Shown here in pieces: positions 41,001-49,565 of a stretch of 64,000 nt of DNA (positions within the stretch are counted from its first letter, which is position 1; every line of letters starts with the position of its first letter). The stretch covers positions 496,001-560,000 of the forward strand of contig NC_026491.1 in NCBI RefSeq assembly GCF_000328475.2. Reading direction: 5' to 3'. The notes beneath the pieces were generated by a model. It was not told the DNA's origin. It saw only the letters and a list, made by a program, of their open reading frames with translations, and did not search any database. Source of the stretch: Mycosarcoma maydis. Lineage: Eukaryota > Basidiomycota > Ustilaginomycetes > Ustilaginales. The translations under genes were made by a program, and so were the position numbers.

Positions 41001-41486
41001 GTCATCGCCAAGAGCGTTCGCAATTTCCAAGGGCTAGGCAGTCGCGCCGTGTGGCTTTTCGAGCTTATGGGCGGTGCAGTAGAAGACAGTCCGGCGGACG
41101 AAACATGTATTTGTCCACAAGCACGTGCAGCCAAGTTCACCGTCGGATCGCTGCAACAGTGGAGCGGTCAGGAGGAGGATCGCACGTGCATCGAGAGCGT
41201 TGAACGCTGGCTCGACGAGGTGGTGAACAAGGTCAGTGTGGGTGGCCCATATCCGTGTTTCTTGGGAAGGTCGGAAAACATGGATCGTGTCATTGGTGCG
41301 TACGGTCTAGACAATTTCAAGAGGCTCTTGGAAATCAAGAGAAGAGTGGACCCGAGTAACATGTTCAGACACACATTTGGACAGGGATTCGTGGTGGATG
41401 ACCCTGACAGCTTGTTGGCTGAATTGGGGGAGAGACAAGCGGCGAGGAGACAGATGCAGGAGCATCAGGCGCAACAGCCCGCTTAA
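38043..41486 (+). CDS. Giant berberine-bridge-enzyme-like FAD oxidoreductase with interrupted FAD domain
   Basis: 1147 residues, single exon, ATG at 38043 (MTTRIPNYDI). The first 130 residues form the start of an FAD-linked oxidase domain (GGWMVALPVDVHDVSTVVKF, then LSPSIRSGGFATAG and GQVIIDTCLMDDVKLV). The fold then breaks off for about 630 Ser-rich, low-complexity residues. It resumes near residue 764-772 with VPVSAYPVG, MTTGGFGYLTRAYGLSLDN, VLADGTIVTL, DLWWAVRGAAPCFGIVTRLT and a BBE-type C-terminus (LLEIKRRVDPSNMFRHTFGQG). The usual flavin-linking His of RSGGH is Phe100, and the Cys-type attachment site is also absent, so FAD is probably bound non-covalently. Substrate unknown. Ordinary relatives are about 450-550 residues. 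Confidence 0.85.
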   Translation: MTTRIPNYDILEPTSLTQEEVKQTLARFESLRSQLALANFRGQLAIRGEPLFAKSITIFNDAAPLGGWMVALPVDVHDVSTVVKFCAAHRLSPSIRSGGFATAGWAIQGQVIIDTCLMDDVKLVVPNRWTGPHAADTQRPDSSPLTVPAVGLSTIYHPTGVCANVSDGSDTSSSNPSSSSQPAPSAATAIPPITAQRNADSIPFQSDSVSAADRLVTRQIENPSAISIQHQATELDVPNSETDEIVPQDAAKYVLKRKARDSDQALLRSSYVAAADLPASPAKRRTDTLVPPEQADVKSEAMQHARSHESGADADSESSFASSNQADQPERDVQQQHATTDRLHPSRSDSNSRSVAASRSDFLNASEPRDVAPLFSASASMAESISASCTSLPDAAPIVARTWVDRQLDLSGNTSDSPGGSNSGSNGGRSSSCLASSFTSTSKQSSGKSSSASGEHTDGKVDDDPLGGLTTDDVGEDSAPFKRPSTIPLAKHHAVSLAERRRATRSVSSSGSGSASDSSRQRREMVGSRTPDDCDTNASTEHQRWHQHHRPPSDTPGEKIKLPEGGFVWRSDGVDAGISSISAIPGTLPWDAEAFAANAEVATATQSCSRSSRSSPGEGSSNELDTGRTSGLSHFGASTLSDLQDAWPSGVWAVNQDASNDPTATLPRFIPSPLQKFDSPSITPPVAESGNPYSFDTRPEGYFNTASAISPPGLYEDHYALASFGPGVGIRGLDAFTDRAGREGKFLATLNENTKGKDRQLESPHAFPSLVVNGVPYHVPVSAYPVGSTAMTTGGFGYLTRAYGLSLDNIVEVEMVLADGTIVTLNEQSKNKSQQEQDLWWAVRGAAPCFGIVTRLTAKAYPVPSVYSGNLIYPLNPATASSLIRHWRDCLKAGLPRNFYTNLILTAGPSKTSHVIVIQVCYLGPKSDGEALVQAISSWTGERLLLKDVEERSFLSQQDGVAKVLKGGTGRRWMVRGDLISTLTDDVIAKSVRNFQGLGSRAVWLFELMGGAVEDSPADETCICPQARAAKFTVGSLQQWSGQEEDRTCIESVERWLDEVVNKVSVGGPYPCFLGRSENMDRVIGAYGLDNFKRLLEIKRRVDPSNMFRHTFGQGFVVDDPDSLLAELGERQAARRQMQEHQAQQPA

Positions 41487-42324
41487 TCGATTGGCCAGAG
41501 TAGTATATCGCACCAAGCATGACCCGTCTTGTACTTTTACCGTTTGTTGCAGCATCTTTCACTGGTCTGGCGTGTGAGTTTGACTTTCGTGTGTTTACTA
41601 CCAAATAACGTCAAGTTCACTAAGGATAAATGAGGCGCAACACCACCGACACGGGAGCGTGGAGAGCGTAGCGCCATGTTTGGGTGGGCCGAGATAAAAG
41701 TGCGGAAATCGGAATTTGGAAGATTCACGATTGACGCTAAAGAGCCTCTGTTGTTCTGCTTGGATTTGACCCCGCGTGACTTTCGCGGCATTTGCACCAT
41801 CTTTCCTTCCACCACCATCATCATTCACGCTATCGCCGTCGGCATCGCGACGACATTTGGATCTTTTCGCCGCACAAACGAGGCCGAGGTCTGATCGGAT
41901 CAAGCGAAGCTCAACCTCGGATGGATATTGCATGCAAGAGAGGCAGCAGAAGCGATCTGATTCGACTCACTCTTCTCCACATCCGCGTGCTTGATCGGCG
42001 TGGACGCGTCGTTGCAGAAAGGAGATAGATTAATTTCGAGACGTACGGCCCTGAGTTCGCTGTCGTTGTATCCATATATCGCGGCGAGTAGCTTACTGCA
42101 TCAGTCACAAGTGTCAAACATTCAGCAGTGTACACACGCGCCAGGTGCCTCGTTTGTTCTCTTTGGTGGAAACCCACTCGGAAAGGTAGACTAGCCTCTT
42201 GCACACACGTGCCAGGCACGTCGCATCAACCACAACAAACGAGGTTTTCGATTCCACCGCGGACCTATGAACCCTACCAAATTACCGGAGCCCCCACCCA
42301 GCTCATCCATCCAGACGCATCGCA
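41487..42324. other. Gap between the FAD oxidoreductase and SPT7
   Basis: 838 bp. Nothing recognisable beyond a CATCATCATTCAC-type run at about 41815-41830. Short frames on either strand show no protein features. Confidence 0.5.
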
Positions 42325-44736
42325 ATGAAGTACCTCTTACAAGCGATCGAAGCCAAACGCGCTTCGGTCAAACTAGGCGATGCTGAACTTCGACAACTTC
42401 TCACCGAGGTCTGCAAGGGGCGCGATGAACGCGAAGAATTCCTGGAATCCATCGATCGAATCATCACCGAACTGAAAAACTACACGGAGCACTCGACCGC
42501 TTTCCTCTCCAAAGTGAGCAAACGCGATGCGCCCGACTACTACGATGTCATCAAGCACCCCATGGATCTCGGCACAATGCAGAAGAAGGTCAAGTCGGGA
42601 CAGTACAAGAACAAGAAACAATTTGCCCACGATCTCAATCTGATCTGGGAGAATTGTTTGTTGTACAATTCGGACCCAACGCATCCGTTGAGGAGGAACG
42701 TAGCGTTTATGCGCAAGAAGGCCGATCACCTGCTAGAGTTCATCAGTGATAAAAGCGACGTCAAGGACGCGCTCGTCCAGTGGGGGAGCACCGCGCCCAT
42801 GACAGCAACGGTGAACGTGGATGGCAAAGTGGCCAACGTTGGCACACCGCAAACAGGTGGCGCGCCGAAAAAGTCGGGAGAGGGAAAGCAACAAGCGCGC
42901 AAACGCACGAGGAAGTGGGATGAGGTCAAGTTTGAAGATCAAGAAGCGTTTGTGAGAACGCCGCAGAACATGCTCGAGTTTGCGCGGATCGATGCGAGAT
43001 TGAACCTGGTAGAGGCCAACCGAGTAGCAGGGCCGAGTTCAAGACCGATGCTAATGGCGCCAGTGGAAGCAATGGATCGCATCAAGAGGGACGCCGACGA
43101 GGATCCGCTCAGTGCCGTGCTTGGATCCATCTTTGCCCCTCTGCTGGGAGAAAAGGGCAAAGAAAAGGCGACGCCGGAACCACAATCTCGAACGCAGTCG
43201 CATTCAGGATCTACGCCTGCTCCGATGGGTGCTGCTGTTCAGGAGATTACGCCACTCGATGCCTCTGCGGACTGGTTTACCGTCACTGGATCTCATCAGC
43301 TCATGTCGGGCGCTCTTCCCGCTCTGCCGTCGTCAGCGCTGATTGCGCCCACGGTCGACCAAGCGAATACGACGAGAGGCAAAAGACGGCGGAAACCGTT
43401 TCATCTGGTTCCCGCTACACGGCGAAAGGGTCTGCAGGGCAAAATTGCACGCAACATTCGGACGCTGCACAAGGTGCAAGCCACGCATGCCAAGTTTCAG
43501 TCGCTAGCGCACTTTGTCGAGAACGAAGCGCCGATCCCGGCTTATTTAACATCCATGTCGTCCGATGAAGAATCCGACTATCCTTCCGAGCCTGAAGATT
43601 GCGCGCACCAACCGAACGGCCCATTCTTACGCTTACGCAACCCGTTCTCGCGCATGTCGGCCGAATCAGCGCGCGACCATGCCAGCTACAATGTGCGCTT
43701 GATGCTCTCACACGCCGGCTTTGAAGGCGGTCATCGCTCGGCCGTCGATACACTCACCGACACGCTGGGAGAGTTTTTGGGCAACATGGGACGCATGCTT
43801 CGCATCTACTCGGATCGGTATGCCTCGACGCTCTCGGCAGAAGAGATGGTGCTACATACGTTACAGGAATGTGGCAACGCATCGGTGGCTTCGCTGGAGA
43901 ACTACATTCGAAACGACGTGGAACGGTACGGCTCCAAGATGTCGGATCTGCTGCGCAAGTTGAGAAGCAGCTATCGGGAGCAGTTTAATCTGTCGACGGA
44001 GCGCGGGGTGGTAGAAGATGAGATGTTGTTCGCCGACAATGGCGAGGCATTGATTGCGGGTGGATTTGCCGAGGATTTGGGCGACGACTACTTTGGATTC
44101 AGGGAACTGGGGTTGGATCAAGAGTTGGGCATGAGTGGGTTGACGGTGCCGACGAGGTTGTTTTACGGGAGAGGCAAAGCGGGTGCTGGAGGCGGAGGGG
44201 CGACGGGAGCCAGAGTGTCGGGGACCAAGGAGAACGTGTTACCGTATCCGCCGCCGCCCGAACCGATCGCGCTGGTCTCGGCGGCCATCAGCGATCAGAT
44301 TGGGCTGCTGCAGTCGTTCTACCAGGACAAACTGCGCGAGCATCGACAAGGCTGCAAAAACGCGCAGGACCAAGCTGCGAAACCCAACAACGACGACGCC
44401 AAGCAGCTGGAACAAGACGAAGCGCGCTCGGATCGAACAGAGACGAAAGCGGACGCCGTCGTACTCGCCAACACGCTCGCGGACCAAGAACAGGAAAAGC
44501 AACGGTACAAAGTGCCGCCTACAGGCAAGATGCCGCGTCGGCTGATATGGAGCGCGTCACTAGAGCGAAAACAGCTGGCGGATCGCAAGGCGGCCGACGA
44601 AAGGTTGGGCTCCACCAACGCTCTCACTCTCGGTATTGGCATGTCGAGCGGCGGCGCTGCGCGAACGGCTGGTGTGCCAGCTTCGACCACCAAGAAAGAC
44701 TCAAAGTTGACCAAAAAGAACGCCATCACTGCTTGA
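42325..44736 (+). CDS. SPT7: SAGA complex subunit SPT7 (bromodomain protein)
   Basis: 803 residues, single exon, ATG at 42325 (MKYLLQAIEAKR). SPT7 scaffolds the SAGA histone acetyltransferase co-activator. A bromodomain covers about 45-140: APDYYDVIKHPMDLGTMQKKV and the acetyl-lysine-binding Asn115 in LLYNSDP. After a disordered middle, a histone-fold region (about 446-555, ARDHASYNVRLMLSHAGFEG, TLTDTLGEFLGNMGRMLRIY) corresponds to the SPT7 segment that pairs with TAF10. The C-terminal third is Gly/Ala-rich then charged. It is shorter than yeast Spt7 (1332), mainly because the long N-terminal part before the bromodomain is missing. It converges with the SDR gene, 172 bp away. Confidence 0.9.
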   Translation: MKYLLQAIEAKRASVKLGDAELRQLLTEVCKGRDEREEFLESIDRIITELKNYTEHSTAFLSKVSKRDAPDYYDVIKHPMDLGTMQKKVKSGQYKNKKQFAHDLNLIWENCLLYNSDPTHPLRRNVAFMRKKADHLLEFISDKSDVKDALVQWGSTAPMTATVNVDGKVANVGTPQTGGAPKKSGEGKQQARKRTRKWDEVKFEDQEAFVRTPQNMLEFARIDARLNLVEANRVAGPSSRPMLMAPVEAMDRIKRDADEDPLSAVLGSIFAPLLGEKGKEKATPEPQSRTQSHSGSTPAPMGAAVQEITPLDASADWFTVTGSHQLMSGALPALPSSALIAPTVDQANTTRGKRRRKPFHLVPATRRKGLQGKIARNIRTLHKVQATHAKFQSLAHFVENEAPIPAYLTSMSSDEESDYPSEPEDCAHQPNGPFLRLRNPFSRMSAESARDHASYNVRLMLSHAGFEGGHRSAVDTLTDTLGEFLGNMGRMLRIYSDRYASTLSAEEMVLHTLQECGNASVASLENYIRNDVERYGSKMSDLLRKLRSSYREQFNLSTERGVVEDEMLFADNGEALIAGGFAEDLGDDYFGFRELGLDQELGMSGLTVPTRLFYGRGKAGAGGGGATGARVSGTKENVLPYPPPPEPIALVSAAISDQIGLLQSFYQDKLREHRQGCKNAQDQAAKPNNDDAKQLEQDEARSDRTETKADAVVLANTLADQEQEKQRYKVPPTGKMPRRLIWSASLERKQLADRKAADERLGSTNALTLGIGMSSGGAARTAGVPASTTKKDSKLTKKNAITA

Positions 44737-44908
44737 GAATTAAGCTAGATCTGCAATCACGAATTGGCCTTTTCATTTCCAGCATGCTAATCGTGAATCG
44801 TGATTATCGTGTATGTTGGCGCTTTCTCAGCTCTTTCTCCAGACAGCAATTCGTATTTCGTCCACAGCGAAATTGGGCTAGGCTGTGCATGTATGTGGTG
44901 TCCATGGA

Positions 44909-45874
44909 TTAATCCGAGGCGGGGAGCTTCTGCAACGCGCCTCCATCGACTCTGATGGTGCAACCGTTAGCGAAGGCGGTGTTCCTGCTAGCGAGATAGA
45001 GCACTGAGGCGGCATGTTCGTTGGGGTTGCCACATCTGCCTAGGGGGATATCGGCACCGTTGGTGTGAGAGAGTGTAGCATGACCTGTGATGTGGTTGCT
45101 TGGTTCCGAGCTGGTGAGATGGCTAGGGTAGAGTCCTGGTTCGATGATGTTGGTGCGCAGCGCGTGGTCTGCGAACATGGTCGAGAGCATCTGGCCGAGC
45201 TGCGAGACGGCGGTTTTTGAAATGTTGTAGATGGGATTCAGGATGGGCAGTTTGGCCCATGCCGCGTTCGAAGAGATCACGATCGTCTGCGATGCATAGG
45301 CTGGCGTAGACCCTTGTCGGAGCAGCGGCAGAAACGTCAGTGCGCTCAAGTAGGTTCCGGTAACGTTGGTGTTGAGGATCGACGAAATCTCGGTTTCCGA
45401 GAAAGACCAGAGCTCGTCTACGATATCGAGGAATTCTTTCTGCTTGTCCTGCTTGTCCTGCTTGCACGGCTCAGGAGGGCGACCGTACGATTCAAGCAAC
45501 CGACCTCCGATACCGGCGTTGCAGATGAGCAGCTGGATCCCGTGTTTGTCGCGAGTGGCGAGGTCCGAAGTGATCACCTGTCGCGCCATCGAAAGCGACT
45601 CTTTAGAGGTAATGTCTGCTTGCACTGCGATTAGATCTGCATCGCGACGAGCCGCACTGTCCGGAACAAGCCTATGGAATCGTGCAACTGTGGCGTCGAG
45701 CTGCTCTTTGCGTCGTCCGAGAATGTAGACAAGTGCACCGTTCAACGCAAGCGCATGCGCCGCGTACAAACCAAGCCCCGAAGATCCACCGGTGATGACG
45801 CACGTGAGTTGACTCACGTCGAACAGGTTTGGCACTTGAAAGTGCGACAGCGGCGTCGTTGGAGCGCCGCTCAT
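44909..45874 (-). CDS. Short-chain dehydrogenase/reductase
   Basis: 321 residues, single exon. Start taken at ATG 45874 (MSGAPTTPL), because the three preceding codons begin with TTG. Classical SDR features are present: cofactor loop TGGSSGLG (28-35), LLICNAGIGG, NTNVTGTYLSAL, IVISSNAAW and the catalytic YNISK (Tyr near 217), then IIEPGLYPSHLT and a C-terminal VLYLASRNTAFANGCTIRVDGG. Substrate and cofactor preference cannot be read safely; an Arg after the glycine loop region (ILGRRKEQ) hints at NADP(H). The gene lies between SPT7 (convergent) and a BLI-3-like gene in the same direction. Confidence 0.9.
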   Translation of the reverse strand: MSGAPTTPLSHFQVPNLFDVSQLTCVITGGSSGLGLYAAHALALNGALVYILGRRKEQLDATVARFHRLVPDSAARRDADLIAVQADITSKESLSMARQVITSDLATRDKHGIQLLICNAGIGGRLLESYGRPPEPCKQDKQDKQKEFLDIVDELWSFSETEISSILNTNVTGTYLSALTFLPLLRQGSTPAYASQTIVISSNAAWAKLPILNPIYNISKTAVSQLGQMLSTMFADHALRTNIIEPGLYPSHLTSSEPSNHITGHATLSHTNGADIPLGRCGNPNEHAASVLYLASRNTAFANGCTIRVDGGALQKLPASD

Positions 45875-46312
45875 TTTGACCAATCGAGCGGATGCTGGGA
45901 TGACGACGTGGTGGTGTCAGTGCAAAATCATCACGAAATCGTGAATCCAAATCGTCAATCAGGCCGAGCAGCAACGACAACGATGACATGACACGCCAGA
46001 TTTGACTCCAAGCCCATCAAACGAGTCGCCAGTGCAGTTCAAGCGCTCAAGACGACCCGCAGCTTGGTTGCACTCATGACTCATGACTGTCTGCATTTGT
46101 TTCCTACTCTGACGTCTACCGACGACGGCTTCGGCTGCACAACGATGGGCGCATGACTCGATCTGAGCGCGATTCAATCGTGACACCTTACCTAGTGGCT
46201 CTCTTGTTCTCACGACACAGTACTGTACAGTGAAATGCACTCAACGGCAAACGTGGGGAGATGATATTTTCTCATGACAAGCAGCTACAGCAGCTGGACG
46301 GCACTAAACGCA
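45875..46312. other. Gap between BLI-3-like and SDR genes
   Basis: 438 bp. It has one partial heptamer cluster (about 45931-45962, AATCATCACGAAATCGTGAATC) and otherwise nothing that I recognise. Confidence 0.5.
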
Positions 46313-46921
46313 TTACAGAGGCTTGTGCACGCTGGAAGCCAGCTGGATCTCCTGGCTGGTGATGATGACGAGCTTTCCAGGGCTAGCAGCATGGCCGCTG
46401 ATGGCCGCCTTTGCGGTCTGAGCCCAAGCGCTGAGCTTTCCATCCGCCTTGAAGATGCGGATTTCGTCTGGGTGTACATCGAGAAGCACGACACGAGGGT
46501 CGTTGTGGTCACCAGTGTGCTTGCCGTCCTTCTTGTCGTCGAACCATGCCTTGAGAGAGCTGGACCAGTGCTTCTTGATCTTGCTCTGGTCCTTGTTGAG
46601 CACCGCCTTGCCTGAGATCGAGACCCAGTCGGTGGTCTTGGGGTCAAAATAGGCGACGTTAACTTGAGGGTCCACCTCAATGTCGTCCGTCTTGCCCGAT
46701 TCTGTGTTGATGTAGAAGGAGAAGACGAGGCCCTCGGTGGTGGCGGGTGCCATGGCGCGAGAGGCGAGCTTGCCGTCAACAGAGCGCGACGTGAGCATAC
46801 CGGTGCCAATGTGCTTGGTGATCTCGAGCAACGTGTCGATCTTTTGCTGAGGCGTGAGATCGTGGCCCTTGGAGTGGGCGCCCTGGGCGGTGGGGTCATG
46901 AGTCTGTGTGTTGGTCGACAT
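46313..46921 (-). CDS. BLI-3-type FMN-binding split-barrel protein (general stress protein family)
   Basis: 202 residues, single exon, ATG at 46921 (MSTNTQTHDPTAQG). The pyridoxamine-phosphate-oxidase-like split barrel is recognisable: TGMLTSRSVDGKLASRAM, LVFSFYINTESGKTDDIEVD, VNVAYFDPKTTDWVSISGKA, WFDDKKDGKH and VVLLDVHPDEIRIF. The closest known group is the blue-light-induced BLI-3 protein of Neurospora and related bacterial general stress proteins, which bind flavin; their reaction is unsettled. Upstream in-frame codons to 46993 are not needed by the family and are left out. Confidence 0.88.
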   Translation of the reverse strand: MSTNTQTHDPTAQGAHSKGHDLTPQQKIDTLLEITKHIGTGMLTSRSVDGKLASRAMAPATTEGLVFSFYINTESGKTDDIEVDPQVNVAYFDPKTTDWVSISGKAVLNKDQSKIKKHWSSSLKAWFDDKKDGKHTGDHNDPRVVLLDVHPDEIRIFKADGKLSAWAQTAKAAISGHAASPGKLVIITSQEIQLASSVHKPL

Positions 46922-47268
46922 GCTGCGGGTGTTGTGCGTGTGTGTCGTGGAAAGATGCTGGTTGGCGTCAAACAAGTCACGAGCGAGCTTCAACTATATG
47001 ACCGCCAGCGTCGTTGTACCCGCAACGAAACCGGCTTACAGGGGCAAAAGGTCAAGTCTGTGAGTCCCATGCAGCGGCCAGGCTGCGCAGTGAAGCCAAG
47101 GAAGGAAACAGCGCGAGAAGCAAAGTGATCTCATACCGACACTGCGCACTCTGACGGCAAGTGGCATGGCGCCATCCGACCATGGAAAGTCGTCTGGCGA
47201 GCCACAACGGTAGCGAACCAGTCGATTGACAGGCATACCAGCAGAGGTCAAGGGAGCACAGACAGAAT

Positions 47269-47320
47269 CACGAATCGTGAATCGTGAATCGTGAATCGTG
47301 AATCGTGAATCGTGAATTGC
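47269..47320. repeat. Heptamer array (GTGAATC)n
   Basis: AATCACGAATC followed by six GTGAATC units, so the array starts with an inverted unit. About 350 bp upstream of the BLI-3-like gene. Confidence 0.9.
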
Positions 47321-48183
47321 AGCGGTTGGTCATACACGATCCCAAGTGTCGTCACAAGAACGCCCAAAAGCCAACCTCGCATCGACGTCAATCACGAATC
47401 AACCTGCGAAGTGAGGTGAGGTGAGGCGGCGTCCATGTGGAGGCGATCTTTTATCGCGACGAGGATCGAGTTAGACGTCCCCCTCCCGATCAATTCTATT
47501 CAGAATGAAGGGGTTCAACTGCCGACCTCACATTGATGAGTTCAGAGCCCGGAGCGCAGCACAGAGAGACACAATCACGAATTTCTGAGGCCAAGCTATT
47601 CGCGATTAGACGTGCGTCGATCCACGATGCGCTCGCTCGCTGCTTCTTGGTCCTGTGAGCCAGGATTGCGTGTATGTGTGGCGACATATGGATGCTGCTG
47701 TCAGGTTGTCAACGATTCGTGATCGTCTTGATGCATTGCAAGCCCAACGTGACACCATGTCTACAAAGATACCCGTCTAAGCGAAGCGCGACGAGGACGA
47801 GAAGGAGAATCTACGACACGTTGTGGGTGGGTGTGCACAGCTAAGACATGCTCGTCGTCCGCGCCTTGAAAGATAATGGAGCCAAGAGAGAGACTCGGAG
47901 ATAGCGCTGGTATGTGGGGTCGGAGTGTGAAGCTAGATGCTCTTGGCGGCAGTTATCAACGGTGAGAGATGCTCTCGATTCTTGATTGGCTGCCCAACCA
48001 TACGCAGTCGAAGCCGAGCCAAGAACACCAACGGAGCTAGCTGCTGCTGAGAGAACCAATTGATTTGCGTTGTGCGTTGTGCGTCGTAGCTGACTGGCTG
48101 TCTGATTGACTCACGACTTGTGACTGCACGCTACTCTAAGTCAGCAGCTTCCACTTTGGTCTAGCCTCCGTCAGAGTCACGAG

Positions 48184-48240
48184 AGCGTGAGTCGTGAGTC
48201 GCGAGGCGTGAGGCGTGAGGCGTGAGTCGTGAGTCGGCGC
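48184..48240. repeat. Heptamer array (GTGAGTC / GTGAGGC)n
   Basis: Seven units of the G-variant of the family (GTGAGTC, GAGGC), showing that the unit sequence drifts while the 7-bp period is kept. Confidence 0.85.
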
Positions 48241-48723
48241 TCCAAAGGATTCGAAATTCGTGCACGCGTCAGCTGCAGGGTTGCTCTGATTACAGCGGGA
48301 AAAAAAATTGAAAGAGGAAAAAAGAAAAGAGGGGCTTCGTTTTAATCACAGAATACCAATTCAGCCTAGACTAAGTTAACGTATAAGTCAATAATCACGA
48401 ATGGTGCTTGCCGATGATCGCCAGCACGCCGACTCAAAGTGCGGTACAGTCACGAGTTACGTTACAGTAAAGAAATCAGTCGTCAGTCATGCACAGCTGT
48501 ACGCACGACGGCTGCCAAAGCGAGCAAATCGTGAATCGTCCCATGCAAAGTTCACACTCAAAACCTACGACTCACAGAAGACGAGACTGACTCACGACCG
48601 GTTTCTTTCATTTCGCTTTCGTGTTTAGTTTGACAGGTGTGCTCTTATGGTGTGTCTGTCTCTGTCAAGTGACGGCGCACGACGCTACGCCTCTCACAGC
48701 CTAAGTCTGCTCGCTTTCCACAT

Positions 48724-48755
48724 TCGTGATTCACGATTCACGATTCGTGATTGGA
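48724..48755. repeat. Heptamer array (GATTCAC)n, inverted ends
   Basis: ATTCGTGATTCACGATTCACG and on, ending in ATTCGTGATT, so the ends can pair with each other. Confidence 0.8.
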
Positions 48756-48865
48756 TTTCTTTTCGTGTTGACTCTTATTTCGGTTCCTTCGGTCAAGTTA
48801 GTACGAGTCTTGAGTCTTGGTAACGAGGTCTTGATTCGTGATTGTGAGTTGGGAGCGCGCAAACA

Positions 48866-48915
48866 GAATCACGAAATCGTGAATCGTGAATCGTGAATCG
48901 TGAATCGTGAATCGG
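48866..48915. repeat. Heptamer array (GTGAATC)n
   Basis: AATCACGAAATC followed by five GTGAATC units. Same head-to-head layout as the array at 47269. Confidence 0.85.
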
Positions 48916-49565
48916 CGTGGTAAACAGGGCGAGAGACTGTGACACACGAAACCAAGACAAACATGGAAGGGCAAATTACGAATCGTGAATCTCAATATAA
49001 CCTACCGAATTCATACAGTCACGATTCACGTTTGTGATTCTCGAGCGTGCTTGGCCTGCTTAGCGTGCTGCCGTTCACGGTTACGTGTCGGTCGATTTTG
49101 TACCTCCTGAATCTGTTTGCTTTTCGTTCACCTTCGGCCACTTTGTCCCCTGCACCATCATCTCATTTCAGCCCGTGCCCCTCCTTGCTCTCGGTCGCAT
49201 CGATCCTTCGTCTTCCTTTGCGTGCAGGTCACAGCAACATCGCTCGTCTAACGCTCAGCTGAGCCATACCCACTCTCGACGACGCATTTCATCCGTTCTG
49301 CCTGCCACACCTTGACCGCCCACGACGCACCCAACACTTGGTAAACGCATTCGTGTTTCGATTCGACCCCCTGTCCGCGCTGCACCCTTCCCTCTTCTAC
49401 TAACACGCGATTTGCGATTCGCAACTTGCACTTTTGCAATTCGCATCGACGTTGCAGGATCGCTCTTCATCGTACAGCGTGTCGAGCTAGAGTCACACTG
49501 GCTACCCTCGTCACAGCCAATCCGTCTTGACCACTACTCATCTCGTTCCATCCCACTCTTGCGCC

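Larger units (their letters stand above)
46922..49565. other. Large divergent repeat-rich gap between BLI-3-like and SPA2 genes
   Basis: 2.64 kb, the longest gap of the window, with no supported gene. Heptamer arrays lie at 47269-47320, 48184-48240, 48724-48755 and 48866-48915. A purine-rich run occurs at about 48298-48332. From about 49050 the sequence turns C/T-rich and probably forms promoter and leader of SPA2. Small open frames (for example 48401-48628 plus) run through repeats and show no domain. Confidence 0.6.

Noticed and set aside
47269..48915. CRISPR-like arrays
   Set aside because: The repeats are contiguous 7-bp units without spacers, in a eukaryotic genome.
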